Below are positions 52,213 through 63,354 of a stretch of DNA of 64,000 nucleotides, in pieces; within the stretch, counting starts at the first letter, position 1; each line of letters opens with the position of its first letter. The notes under the pieces were generated by a model, which searched no databases, was not told the DNA's origin, and worked only from the letters and a program-made list of their open reading frames with translations. The DNA comes from Streptomyces spectabilis (GTDB taxonomy: Bacteria; Actinomycetota; Actinomycetes; Streptomycetales; Streptomycetaceae), in NCBI RefSeq assembly GCF_008704795.1, contig NZ_CP023690.1, positions 6,582,501 through 6,646,500 on the forward strand, given 5' to 3'. Both the position numbers and the translations under genes were made by a program.

Positions 52213-52239
52213 TGGCCATCATGTGACAGGATCTGGCCA
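52213..52239. promoter_or_regulatory. TGGCCA pair overlapping the GlxA-type regulator start
   Basis: The palindrome TGGCCA occurs at 52213-52218 and 52234-52239, exactly 21 bp (two helical turns) apart; the second ends on the first base of the regulator's ATG. This is a candidate autoregulatory site. Confidence 0.5.
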
Positions 52240-53258
52240 TGAGCTCGTTCACCGCACCCGGCCGCCCCCACCGCGTCGCCGTCCTCGCCCTGGAGGGCGT
52301 CTACTCCTTCGAGCTGGGCATCGCCCCCCGCGTCTTCGGCAACGCGGAGGACGCGGCGGGGCGGCCGCTGTACGAGACCGTGGTGTGCACGGTGGACGGG
52401 CGCCCGGTGCGGACCGACGCGGGCTTCTCCGTGGCCGTCGAGCACGGCCCCGAGGCGCTCGACGACGCCGACACCGTGGTGATCCCGCCCATGCCCCCTC
52501 GCGACGGGGCGTCGGCGGCCGACGGCCTCTCCGCGCCGCTGGCCGCGGCGCTCGCGAGGGTGCGCCCGGGCACGCGTCTGGTGTCGTTCTGCAGCGCCTC
52601 GTTCGTCCTCGCGGCGGCCGGGCTCCTGGACGGGCGGCCCGCGACCACGCACTGGCAGGTCGCCGAGGAGTTCCGGCGGGCGTTCCCGCGCGTGCGGCTC
52701 GACGAGGACGTGCTCTTCGTGGACGACGGCGACATCCTCACCTCCGCGGGCGTCGCCGCCGGGGTCGACCTCTGTCTGCACCTGGTGCGCCGCGACCACG
52801 GCAGCGCCGTCGCCAACCACGTCGCCCGCCGCTGCGTCGTCCCGCCGTGGCGCGACGGCGGACAGGCGCAGTACATCGAACGGCCCGTCCCGGAGCCGAC
52901 CGTCGCCACCACGGCCCCCACGCGCGCGTGGGCGCTCGAACGCCTCCAGGAGCCGCTGACGCTCGGCGAGATGGCGGACCACGCGCGGATGAGCCTGCGC
53001 ACGTTCACGCGCCGGTTCCGCGACGAGGTGGGCACCACGCCGGGCCGCTGGCTCACGGCCCAGCGCATCGAGGTGGCCCGTCACCTCCTGGAGAGCAGCG
53101 ACCTGCCCATCGACCTGGTGGCCCACCGCGCGGGCTTCGGCACCGCCAACTCCCTGCGGCAGCACATGCGGTCCGTGCTCGGGGTGTCGCCCGCGGCGTA
53201 CCGCAGGACGTTCACGGCCGTCCCTCAGGAGGCCTTCGCCACCTCCTCGGTCTCGTAG
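52239..53258 (+). CDS. GlxA-type AraC-family regulator (DJ-1/PfpI sensor domain)
   Basis: 339-residue regulator. The N-terminal DJ-1/PfpI-like domain (residues about 8-185, VAVLALEGVYSFELGIAPRVFG... LVSFCSASFVLAAAGLLDGRPATTHW) is followed by an AraC DNA-binding domain (MADHARMSLRTFTRRFRDEVGTTPGRWLTAQRIEVARHLLES... VAHRAGFGTANSLRQHM). The likely target is the divergent oxidoreductase. The last 34 bp overlap the convergent DUF427 gene. Confidence 0.92.
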   Translation: MSSFTAPGRPHRVAVLALEGVYSFELGIAPRVFGNAEDAAGRPLYETVVCTVDGRPVRTDAGFSVAVEHGPEALDDADTVVIPPMPPRDGASAADGLSAPLAAALARVRPGTRLVSFCSASFVLAAAGLLDGRPATTHWQVAEEFRRAFPRVRLDEDVLFVDDGDILTSAGVAAGVDLCLHLVRRDHGSAVANHVARRCVVPPWRDGGQAQYIERPVPEPTVATTAPTRAWALERLQEPLTLGEMADHARMSLRTFTRRFRDEVGTTPGRWLTAQRIEVARHLLESSDLPIDLVAHRAGFGTANSLRQHMRSVLGVSPAAYRRTFTAVPQEAFATSSVS

Positions 53259-53566
53259 AAGCACAGGTGGTCCTTGATCTCGGCCACCTCGGCCTTGGGC
53301 TCCGGATAGGCCCACACCTGGTCCTCGCCGCCCGGCAGCGACCAGTAGGAGGCCGTGCCCTTGAACGGGCAGTACGTGTGCGTGCCGGACGGCGTGAGCA
53401 GGTCGGTGCGCACGTCCTCGGGCGGCAGGTAGTAGCGCACCGGACAGCCCGTCTCGCGCAGCACCAGCGGACGCTTGCTCTCCGCCACGACCTGCCCGTC
53501 GTGCTCCACGCGCACGTGCTGCGTGCCCTGCTCGATGGTGATGCGGTGTCCTGCGGTCACGGTCAT
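53225..53566 (-). CDS. DUF427 domain protein
   Basis: 113-residue single-domain protein. DUF427 features are present: VRVEHDGQVVAESKRPLVLRETG, YYLPPEDV, and the conserved THTYCPFKGTASYWS, followed by VWAYPEPKAEVAEIKDHLCFYE. Family function is unknown. ATG 53566 begins exactly at the domain. It overlaps the 3' end of the GlxA-type gene. Confidence 0.9.
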   Translation of the reverse strand: MTVTAGHRITIEQGTQHVRVEHDGQVVAESKRPLVLRETGCPVRYYLPPEDVRTDLLTPSGTHTYCPFKGTASYWSLPGGEDQVWAYPEPKAEVAEIKDHLCFYETEEVAKAS

Positions 53567-53675
53567 CCCTTTCGCTGAGGTCGCGAGGTCGTCCCGTACA
53601 GCGCTCGCGGCGGCGCACTTCTTCCAGGGTCCGCCGCCCGCCCGGGTGTCGGTGGCGGAACGTACGGTGGGGCGC

Positions 53676-54215
53676 ATGAACATCTGCGTCTTCCTCTCCG
53701 CCGCCGACCTGCCCGAGACCTATACGCGCCCCGCCCGTGAGTTCGCCGAGCTGCTCGGCAAGGGCGGCCACACCCTGGTGTGGGGAGGCTCCGACGTGGG
53801 CCTGATGAAGGTCGTGGCGGACGGCGTGCAGGAGGCGGGCGGGCGGCTCACGGGCGTGTCCGTGGGCTTCCTCGCCGCCAAGGCCCGGCCCGGTGTCGAC
53901 GACATGGTGATAGCCAAGGACCTCGCCGAGCGGAAGGCGCTGCTCCTGGAGAAGGCCGACGCGGTCGTCATCCTGGTCGGCGGCACCGGCACCCTCGACG
54001 AGGCCACGGAGATCCTGGAGCTGAAGAAGCACGGCCACACCACCAAGCCGGTCGTGCTGCTCAACACGGCGGGGTTCTACGACGGGTTGCGGGAGCAGTT
54101 CCGCCGCATGGAGGACGAGGGCTTCCTGCCGGTGCCGCTGGCCGACCTGGTCTTCTTCGCGGAGGAGCCGGTGGGCGCCCTGGCGTATCTGGAGGAGTCG
54201 CTGGGGGTGCGCTGA
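53676..54215 (+). CDS. LOG/TIGR00730-family Rossmann protein (possible nucleoside 5'-monophosphate phosphoribohydrolase)
   Basis: 179-residue protein of the lysine-decarboxylase-like Rossmann family. It has CVFLSA at the start, VWGGSDVGLMKVVADGV for nucleotide binding, and the active-site motif as VGGTGTLDEATEILE. The canonical motif is PGGxGTxxE; here Pro is Val, while the glycines, Thr and catalytic Glu are kept. Activated cytokinin-type nucleotide cleavage is the known role in this family, but the variant motif makes this uncertain. Confidence 0.85.
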   Translation: MNICVFLSAADLPETYTRPAREFAELLGKGGHTLVWGGSDVGLMKVVADGVQEAGGRLTGVSVGFLAAKARPGVDDMVIAKDLAERKALLLEKADAVVILVGGTGTLDEATEILELKKHGHTTKPVVLLNTAGFYDGLREQFRRMEDEGFLPVPLADLVFFAEEPVGALAYLEESLGVR

Positions 54216-54383
54216 GGCGCCGGGCGCCCCGGGACGGCGCGGGAGGCGCGCACGGGCACGCGGGCCCCGCGGGAGCGGCCGGCTGCCACCGGCTCGTTCC
54301 CGGCCGCCCGCCCCACGCCGCCTCCGGCCGCCCCGCCCCGGCTCGCATCCGGGAGCACGCGGCCGGAATGCGACCATAAGCGC

Positions 54384-55073
54384 ATGGCAACTCATGTGAT
54401 CACCGGGGCGGGCTCCGGCATCGGGGCCGCAGTCGCCCGCCGTCTCCACGCGCGCGGGGACGCCCTCGTGCTGCACGCGCGCGACGCGGGCCGCGCCAAG
54501 GAGCTCGCCGCCGAGTTCCCGGGCGCGAGCACCCTCGTCGGCGACCTGAACGACCCGGACAGGCTCTCCTGGGCCTTCTCGCACCAGGCGCTCCCGGACC
54601 GCGTGGACTCCCTGCTCCACATCGCGGGCGTCGTCGACCTCGGCCCGGTCGGCGAGCTCACCCCCAAGGCCTGGCGCCACCAGCTGAACGTGAACCTGAT
54701 CGCGCCCGCCGAGCTGACCCGGCACTTCCTGCCCCAACTCCGCGTCACCCAGGGGCACGTGCTCTTTGTGAACTCCGGCGCCGGCCTGCACGCGGGCGCC
54801 GACTGGTCCGCGTACGCCGCCTCCAAACACGGCCTGAAGGCCCTCGCCGACTCCCTGCGCCAGGAGGAGCACGGCCGCGGCGTCCGCGTCACCTCCGTGT
54901 ACCCCGGCCGCACCGCCAGCCCGATGCAGGTCAAGGTGCACCAGCAGGAGGGCAAGGAGTACGACGCCGAGAAGTGGATCGACCCCGAGTCCGTGGCGAC
55001 GACGATCCTGATGGCCCTCGACCTGCCGCGCGACGCCGAGGTCAACGACCTGACGGTGCGGCCCGGACGGTGA
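54384..55073 (+). CDS. SDR-family oxidoreductase
   Basis: 229-residue short-chain dehydrogenase. The cofactor site is TGAGSGIGAAVARRL, the catalytic Ser is in FVNSGAGLH, and YAASKHGLKALADSL supplies Tyr and Lys. Substrate unknown. Its stop lies in a GTGA overlap with the MetE-like gene, so both are translated together. Confidence 0.92.
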   Translation: MATHVITGAGSGIGAAVARRLHARGDALVLHARDAGRAKELAAEFPGASTLVGDLNDPDRLSWAFSHQALPDRVDSLLHIAGVVDLGPVGELTPKAWRHQLNVNLIAPAELTRHFLPQLRVTQGHVLFVNSGAGLHAGADWSAYAASKHGLKALADSLRQEEHGRGVRVTSVYPGRTASPMQVKVHQQEGKEYDAEKWIDPESVATTILMALDLPRDAEVNDLTVRPGR

Positions 55074-56098
55074 GCACGGCGGTGAGCACCGAGGACACCT
55101 GGACCCTGGGCCCGGCCACCGGCGTCGGCTCGATGCCCGGGGGCGACGCCCGCGAGAGCGCGAAGACCGTCACCGGCACCTTCGAGACCCCCGAGCAGGG
55201 CACCCCGTACCTGGCGGAGCTGCCCGCGCGCGGCCCCGGCGCCGACATGATCGGCCGCACCGCGGGACTGCTCGTCGAGCTGTACGCGCGCGTGGAGCCC
55301 AGCGGCTGGCGGGTCGGCGACCGGCCGGGACGGGACACGCGGCGCGCGGTGTCCTGGCTCGGCGAGGACCTCGACGCCCTGGAGGAGTTCACGCAGGGCT
55401 ACGAGGGGCCCCTGAAGGTCCAGGCCGTCGGCCCCTGGACGCTCGCCGCCGCCCTGGAGCTGAGGAACGGCGAGGCGATGGTCTCCGACCCCGGCGCCTG
55501 CCGGGACCTGACCGGGTCCCTCGCCGAGGGCCTCAGGGCCCACCTCGCGCAGGTGCGCAAGCGGGTGCCGGGCGCACGGCTCGTGCTCCAGCTCGACGAG
55601 CCCTCCCTGACGGCCGTGCTGCGCGGCCGCATCAAGACGGCGAGCGAGTACCGCACCCACCGCGCCGTGGACCGCCAGGTCGTCGAGAGCGCCCTGCGCG
55701 ACGTCATGGCCGTGCACGACGGACCGGTCGTCGTGCACTCCTGCGCGCCCGACGTACCGTTCGCGCTGCTGCGCAGGGCGGGCGCGCACGGCCTGTCGTT
55801 CGACTTCTCGCTTCTCACCGAGCGTGACGACGAGGTGCTCGGGGAGGCCGTCGAGGCCGGGACGAAGCTGTTCGCCGGTGTCGTGCCGGGCACGGACGGC
55901 CCATTGTCAGACCCTGCCGGTAGCGTCATGGGTGTCAGGACGCTCTGGCGCAGGCTGGGGCTGAATCCGGGGTCGCTCGCGGAAGCGGTCACGATCACGC
56001 CGTCGTGCGGTCTCGCGGGCGCTTCGCCCGCATATGCCCGGGCGGCGCTCGCGCACTGCGTCCGGGCGGCGAGATCACTCGCGGACAACCCTGAGTAA
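55070..56098 (+). CDS. Short MetE-like methionine synthase (cobalamin-independent family)
   Basis: 342-residue protein corresponding to the catalytic C-terminal half of MetE only (full MetE is about 750-770). The start GPATGVGSMPGGDARESAKTV and the zinc ligands in VVHSCAPDVP (His, Cys) and TITPSCGLAG (Cys) are present; folate-binding N-terminal domain is absent. Such core proteins occur in archaea and actinobacteria and may use another methyl donor. GTG 55070 overlaps the SDR stop; GTG 55082 is an alternative. ligA follows after 31 bp. Confidence 0.88.
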   Translation: MSTAVSTEDTWTLGPATGVGSMPGGDARESAKTVTGTFETPEQGTPYLAELPARGPGADMIGRTAGLLVELYARVEPSGWRVGDRPGRDTRRAVSWLGEDLDALEEFTQGYEGPLKVQAVGPWTLAAALELRNGEAMVSDPGACRDLTGSLAEGLRAHLAQVRKRVPGARLVLQLDEPSLTAVLRGRIKTASEYRTHRAVDRQVVESALRDVMAVHDGPVVVHSCAPDVPFALLRRAGAHGLSFDFSLLTERDDEVLGEAVEAGTKLFAGVVPGTDGPLSDPAGSVMGVRTLWRRLGLNPGSLAEAVTITPSCGLAGASPAYARAALAHCVRAARSLADNPE

Positions 56099-56114
56099 CT
56101 GGGCCTGAAGGTAA

Positions 56115-58313
<2,199 letters not shown>

Positions 58314-58321
58314 CGGTTGAA

Positions 58322-58361
58322 GGCCACCCGTTCAGCGCATACCAGATGCATACGGGTGGCC
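58322..58361 (+). terminator. Hairpin terminator after ligA
   Basis: GGCCACCCGT (58322-58331) pairs with ACGGGTGGCC (58352-58361), perfect 10-bp stem with a 20-base loop, eight bases after the stop. Confidence 0.8.
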
Positions 58362-58566
58362 GGGTCGCATTCGGGCAACCGTAGACGACCGCTGCCCGTG
58401 GAAGCCTTCTGCGGCCTACTGTTGAGGTGTGCGCCTGCCGTGCCCCGCATGCGGACGGGGTTTTCCCTGCTCGTGTCGTGGAGAGCCGGGGGATGGGTTT
58501 TCAGACGCGGCTGTCAGGACGTGAGTCCGCGTGGCGTGGGCACCGCCGGCTGTGAGAGGGACGGGA

Positions 58567-61305
58567 ATGGAACCGACCGAGAGCGTCGCCCCGGACTCAT
58601 GGCTGCGGTCGCGCCTGCGGCGCGGGCTCGGTGCGCTGCGGTGCCGCCGCGCCGCCCGGTCGGCCGCGGGCGCCCTCGCCGACGGTGACGAGCGGTCCGA
58701 ACGGCCCGCCCAGACACCCGAGTTCCGCCCCCGCGAGCGGGCGTGGACGCACGGCGGCACCCTCGCCGACGACACCGCCCCGACGGCCTGGGGGTCGTCT
58801 CCCGGCTGCGGAACGGGCTTTTCCGGCCCAGGTGGTGGCACCCAGGGGGGAGTAACGGGCATACGGGGTACTGCTGTTGGTGAGGGACCGGAAGCGGGCG
58901 GGCGGGACACGCCCGGGCGGGGCGGCTCAGGTCGAGGAACGTCAGGCCCGGCGGAGGCTGGTGTGACGGCGAGTGCCGAAGACGCGCGGCGGAGTGCGGC
59001 CAGTGGTGCCGCGACCCCTTCGACCGTGCGGAGTACGACAGGCGGAGGAGCCCCGGGAGCACGGGGCGGTGCGGGCGGTGCGGGCGGGCCTTCCGGTGTG
59101 CGGGGCGCGGTGAGCGCGGCCGCGGGCGGACCCGTCGCCGGGCGGCGCGGGCGGTGGCGCGGCGGACACGCGGCGCACGAGCGCGCCGTGGACCAGACGG
59201 ACGCCCTTGACGGCCTGGACGGCATGGAGCAGGACGGCCGCGGCTGGCAGCTGCTGCCCATGGCCGTCGTCGCGGCCGCCGCGATCGTGCTCGGCACCGG
59301 CTTCTTCCACGCCTTCACCGGCGGCCACCCGCTGTTCCCCTCCGGCACGGTCGGCTGGTCGCTCGCCGTCCTGACCGGCCTGATCGTCGGCCACCTCGTC
59401 GCGCTCGGCCGCGACCGCTGGTGGGGCGGCACGGGCTCCGGCGGCGCGCTCACCGTCGCGGTCCTCCTGCTGTACGGCTGGATGCCCGCGGGCATGGTCA
59501 GCCTCACCGTCGTCGTCCTCGTCGGGGTCGCCCGCCGCCACCGCTGGCGCCAGGGCGTGCTGCACGGCGCCGTCGACATCCTGGGCATCGGCGCGGGCGC
59601 GCTCACGCTCGCCGCGTTCGGCACCGCCCCGGCCGCCGACGCGCCCTGGAATCCCGAGAGTTGGGACCTGTACACGGCCCCCGAGGTGGGCCTCGTCGCC
59701 GTCGCGTACCTGGCCGTCACGCGCGTCCTGCTCTGGTACGTGCACGCGCCGCGCACCGGGGCGCTGCCCACCGTCACCCGCACCGCGCTGGTCCGCCAGG
59801 GCCTGCTCGGCGTGGCCCTGCTCGGCATCGCCCCGCTGATCTGCGTCGTCGCGATGTCCCTTCCGCTGCTCCTGCCGCTGTTCACGATCCCGCTCGTCGC
59901 GCTCGACTCCACGCTGTGGATCGCCCGCGCCAGAGCGGAGGAGCAGCTGCGCGACCCGCTCACCGGGCTTCCCAACCGGCAGTGGCTCATGGAGCGGACC
60001 TGGACGGCCCTGGACGACGCGGAGCGCATCGGCGCCCGCTCCGCCCTGATGCTGATCGACATGGACCGCTTCCGCTCGGTCAACGACACCCTCGGGCACC
60101 TCGCGGGCGACCGGCTGCTGCTCCAGATCGCCGACCGCCTCCGGCTCGCGCTGCCGCGCGGCGCGGAGGCGGCCCGGCTCGGCGGCGACGAGTTCGCGGT
60201 GCTGCTGCCCGTCGCCGACTCCACCACGTCCGCGCAGCGCGTCGCCCGCCAGCTCGTCGGCGCGCTCGGCTCCCCGCTGGACCTCGACGGCCTCACCCTG
60301 GTCCTGGAGGCCAGCGCCGGACTCGCCGTCTTCCCCGACCACGCGCCCGACGCCGAGGGTCTGCTGCGCCGCGCGGACGTCGCGATGTACCAGGCCAAGC
60401 GGGACCGTACGGGCGTGGAGGTGTACGAGTCCAAGCGCGACTCCAACACCCCCGACCGCCTGGGCCTGTTGGGCGATCTGCGCCGCGCCCTCGACGCGGG
60501 CGACGTGGAGCTGCACTACCAGCCGAAGGTCCGCTTCGACGGCGAGGTGGCGGGCCTGGAGGCGCTGGTGCGCTGGGTGCACCCCGAGCGCGGCAAGGTG
60601 CCGCCGGACGAGTTCATCGCCATCGCCGAGTCGTCGGGCCTCATGCCGCACCTCACCGAGTACGTCCTGGAGTCGGCCCTCGCCCAGGTCGCCAGATGGC
60701 GCTCCCAGGGCCTGAACGTGCCCGTCGCGGTGAACGTGTCGCCGCGCGACGTGCACACCCCCGGCTTCGCGGGCGCCGTCGCCGCGCGGCTCGCCCGCCA
60801 CGGAGTGCCCGCGGGCGCGCTCCAGCTGGAGATAACGGAACACGTGCTCCTGGAGGACCCGCAGCGCGCCGCCGACACCCTCGCCGGGCTCACCGGGCAC
60901 GGCGTGAAGATGTCCCTCGACGACTTCGGCACCGGGTACTCGTCCCTGGTGCACCTGCGCCGTCTGCCGGTGAGCGAGCTGAAGATCGACCGCTCCTTCG
61001 TGGCCCGGCTCGCCGTCGACACCGAGGACGCCGAGATCGTGCGCTGCACCGTCGACCTCGCCCACTCCCTCGGCCTCCTCGTCGTCGCCGAGGGCGTCGA
61101 GGACGACGAGACCTGGGAGCGCCTTCGGGACCTCGGCTGCGACGCGGTGCAGGGGTGGCTCGTCGCCGCGGCGATGCCGCCGAGCGAGACCACGGCGTGG
61201 CTGCGGGCCCGGGGCGAGGGCGCCACGCACCGGCCCGTCGACCCGGCGCCGGGGCCCGCCGCCCCGGATCCGACACCGCCGTCGCCGAGCCGCGCGGTGC
61301 AGTGA
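58567..61305 (+). CDS. rmdB: Membrane GGDEF-EAL protein, RmdB-like (c-di-GMP turnover)
   Basis: 912-residue protein: a disordered Gly/Pro-rich N-terminal region of about 220 residues, then about six hydrophobic segments (residues about 228-445), a GGDEF domain with intact RLGGDEFA (539-543), and an EAL domain with intact EAL (665-667), ENVSPRD-type metal loop (VNVSPRD), DDFGTGYSS and LKIDRSF. In S. coelicolor the membrane GGDEF-EAL proteins RmdA and RmdB degrade c-di-GMP and affect development; the position next to ligA fits RmdB from memory. The start is uncertain: a GTG at 58963 with GGAGG five bases upstream would give 780 residues and drop most of the odd-composition leader. Confidence 0.88.
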   Translation: MEPTESVAPDSWLRSRLRRGLGALRCRRAARSAAGALADGDERSERPAQTPEFRPRERAWTHGGTLADDTAPTAWGSSPGCGTGFSGPGGGTQGGVTGIRGTAVGEGPEAGGRDTPGRGGSGRGTSGPAEAGVTASAEDARRSAASGAATPSTVRSTTGGGAPGARGGAGGAGGPSGVRGAVSAAAGGPVAGRRGRWRGGHAAHERAVDQTDALDGLDGMEQDGRGWQLLPMAVVAAAAIVLGTGFFHAFTGGHPLFPSGTVGWSLAVLTGLIVGHLVALGRDRWWGGTGSGGALTVAVLLLYGWMPAGMVSLTVVVLVGVARRHRWRQGVLHGAVDILGIGAGALTLAAFGTAPAADAPWNPESWDLYTAPEVGLVAVAYLAVTRVLLWYVHAPRTGALPTVTRTALVRQGLLGVALLGIAPLICVVAMSLPLLLPLFTIPLVALDSTLWIARARAEEQLRDPLTGLPNRQWLMERTWTALDDAERIGARSALMLIDMDRFRSVNDTLGHLAGDRLLLQIADRLRLALPRGAEAARLGGDEFAVLLPVADSTTSAQRVARQLVGALGSPLDLDGLTLVLEASAGLAVFPDHAPDAEGLLRRADVAMYQAKRDRTGVEVYESKRDSNTPDRLGLLGDLRRALDAGDVELHYQPKVRFDGEVAGLEALVRWVHPERGKVPPDEFIAIAESSGLMPHLTEYVLESALAQVARWRSQGLNVPVAVNVSPRDVHTPGFAGAVAARLARHGVPAGALQLEITEHVLLEDPQRAADTLAGLTGHGVKMSLDDFGTGYSSLVHLRRLPVSELKIDRSFVARLAVDTEDAEIVRCTVDLAHSLGLLVVAEGVEDDETWERLRDLGCDAVQGWLVAAAMPPSETTAWLRARGEGATHRPVDPAPGPAAPDPTPPSPSRAVQ

Positions 61306-61354
61306 CCCCGCGAGGGGAGGGGCGGGCGGCGTTCATCGCGCCGCGCGCCCGTCC

Positions 61355-62683
61355 TCAGACGCCGGCCGGGCTCTTCTCCCGTTCCTCGCCCTCGCGCCGG
61401 GGGCGCGCGAGGCTCGGCGGACGCGAGGGTCGCGCCCGGTGGGCGACCGCCGCCCACACCGCGTAGCCGACGCCCAGCCACACGTACGCGTTGCCCACGA
61501 CCACGTGGAACGGGTCCCACTGGAGTTCGCGCTGCCAGTGCGGCACGTACCAGAGCAGGCCGTACGGCAGGAGCGGGCGGGACGGATCCCAGGTGCCGAA
61601 GCCATCGATACGGATCGGCCACGCCGCGAACAGCGCGAACAGGCCAGCCGTCCACAGCCACGCGGACGCCGTGCGCCGCCGGAGCGCCGCGTCCGCCGCC
61701 AGGACGAGCCCGGGCACGATCCACACCCAGTGGTGGGTCCACGACAGCGGCGAGCAGACCAGCATCAGGGCGCCCACCACGCACACCGCGACCAGCTCCC
61801 GGCCCCGCCGCGAGGCCCGCGCCGCCGCGCCGAACCCGGCCACGGCGAGCACTCCGCACACCGCTCCCCACACGGGCCCGCCGACGCCGTCGCCGCCGAG
61901 GCCGAAGCGGACGAAGAACCCGTTCAGGGACTGGTTCGCCAGGTACTCGCGGCCGCCCGCGCTGCCCGCGAACGCGCCGCCCCAGAAGTCCGCCGACGCC
62001 TGCGGCAGCGCCCACCAGCCCGCCGCCACCGTCGCCGCGAAGACGGCCGTGGCCACGGCCGCCGCCCGGTACCGCCGGGTGAGCAGCAGATACACGACGA
62101 ACAGGCCGGGGGTGAGCTTCAGACCCGCCGCCAGGCCGATGCCCACGCCCTTCCAGAGGCGGCGGTCGGGCGTGGCCAGATCGGTCAGGACGAGCGCGAG
62201 CAGGACCAGATTGACCTGCCCGAAGTCCAGGTTCTGCAGCACCGGCTCGGTCCACAGCGCGAGGCCGCACACCGCGAGGGCGCACCCGGCGGTGGCCGGG
62301 CCTGGGCGGCGCCCCGCCGTGCGGGCCGCCGCCCAGGCGGAGAGCGCCATCGCCACCAACGAGACCACCGCCATCAGCCGGGCGGCGGCGGTCAGGTCCA
62401 TGTCGCTCAGGGCGCGGAAGGGGAGCAGGGCGACGGGCGGATAGAGGTACGGCAGCGCGTGCACGCCGAACCTCCCGCCGTACAGCTCGTGCTCCGGCGC
62501 GGTCGCCGCGTCCAGGTAGACGCTCAGGTCCGCGGGGGTGCGGTGCGCCGTGTACGTCGGGTCGTTGATCAGGCTCCACCACGCGGTGAGCGACAGGGCC
62601 AGGGCGAGGGCTCCGGCTCCGAGCACCGCGGGTCCTGGCCAGGGGCCTTTCGCCCCGGGGAGTTGCATGCGCATGCCGGGCAT
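61355..62683 (-). CDS. GT87-family membrane mannosyltransferase
   Basis: 442-residue membrane protein with about ten hydrophobic segments. It has the external Asp-containing loop after the first segment (NDPTYTAHRTPADLSVYLDAA), the YLYPPVALLPF motif and GLKLTPGLFVVYLLLTRR, all typical of polyprenol-phosphomannose-dependent alpha-mannosyltransferases. Mycobacterial relatives build lipoarabinomannan; in Streptomyces the acceptor is probably a lipid or glycoprotein glycan. GGAGG lies seven bases before ATG 62683. Confidence 0.88.
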   Translation of the reverse strand: MPGMRMQLPGAKGPWPGPAVLGAGALALALSLTAWWSLINDPTYTAHRTPADLSVYLDAATAPEHELYGGRFGVHALPYLYPPVALLPFRALSDMDLTAAARLMAVVSLVAMALSAWAAARTAGRRPGPATAGCALAVCGLALWTEPVLQNLDFGQVNLVLLALVLTDLATPDRRLWKGVGIGLAAGLKLTPGLFVVYLLLTRRYRAAAVATAVFAATVAAGWWALPQASADFWGGAFAGSAGGREYLANQSLNGFFVRFGLGGDGVGGPVWGAVCGVLAVAGFGAAARASRRGRELVAVCVVGALMLVCSPLSWTHHWVWIVPGLVLAADAALRRRTASAWLWTAGLFALFAAWPIRIDGFGTWDPSRPLLPYGLLWYVPHWQRELQWDPFHVVVGNAYVWLGVGYAVWAAVAHRARPSRPPSLARPRREGEEREKSPAGV

Positions 62684-63051
62684 GCTGCGCCTCCCCAGGG
62701 CCGGGGCTGGGGCAGCACACCGGGACCGGGCAATTGTCGTACCGCGACGTCCCTCGCGGGGCGCCCCACTGTGCCCATCAGCGCGCTCCGCGCCTCGTCC
62801 TCAAACGCCGGACGGGCTGAATGTCTCCGGTGCGGGCCGCAGAAGAAGTGCGGCCCGCAGCGGCAGGATCCAGCCCGTCCGGCGTTTGAGGACGAGCGCG
62901 CAGCGCGAGAAAAGGGGTGGGCGGGCGGGAGGAGCCCGGGCCGGTGGACCGTCGAGCGCGCCCCCGCGAGAGGAAAGCGTTTCGCGGTCAGCCGTGCGCG
63001 CCCCATAGGATTGGGTCCACATCCATCACGCTCACCCCAGAGGATCGCTGC
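62684..63051. other. Divergent intergenic region between GT87 and gatC
   Basis: 368 bp without a gene. It carries the inverted pair of type-1 repeats (62794-62896). The promoter of gatC probably lies after the repeat, between about 62900 and 63050. The repeat pair could also insulate the gat operon from antisense transcription. Confidence 0.5.
62794..62896. repeat. Paired REP-like palindromic repeat (type-1), inverted pair
   Basis: A 26-bp arm at 62794-62819 and its exact reverse complement at 62871-62896, both with the core CCGGCGTTTGAGGACGAG. Inside is a second perfect hairpin, GCGGGCCGCA (62832-62841), loop GAAGAAG, TGCGGCCCGC (62849-62858). Same architecture as the pair at 15647-15777. 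Confidence 0.85.
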
Positions 63052-63348
63052 ATGCCTGGCATCACGCGCGAGGAGGTCGCACACCTCGCCCGCCTTGCAC
63101 GTCTGGAGTTGAAGGACGAAGAGCTCGACCACTTCGCCGGACAGCTCGACGACATCATCGGCGCGGTCGCCCGCGTCTCGGAGGTCGCCGACCAAGACGT
63201 ACCGCCGACCTCCCACCCGCTGCCGCTGACGAACGTCATGCGCGCGGACGAGGTCCGTCCGTCGCTCACCCCCGAGCAGGCGCTCTCGGGCGCCCCGGCC
63301 CAGGAGCAGCAGCGTTTCAAGGTGCCGCAGATCCTGGGGGAGGACTAA
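63052..63348 (+). CDS. gatC: Asp-tRNA(Asn)/Glu-tRNA(Gln) amidotransferase subunit C
   Basis: 98-residue GatC, the linker subunit that wraps around GatA and GatB of the tRNA-dependent amidotransferase. Family sequence [33 protein letters not shown] and the C-terminal RFKVPQIL are clear. ATG 63052; six bases separate it from gatA, so the two are one operon. Confidence 0.96.
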   Translation: MPGITREEVAHLARLARLELKDEELDHFAGQLDDIIGAVARVSEVADQDVPPTSHPLPLTNVMRADEVRPSLTPEQALSGAPAQEQQRFKVPQILGED

Positions 63349-63354
63349 CCGAAC

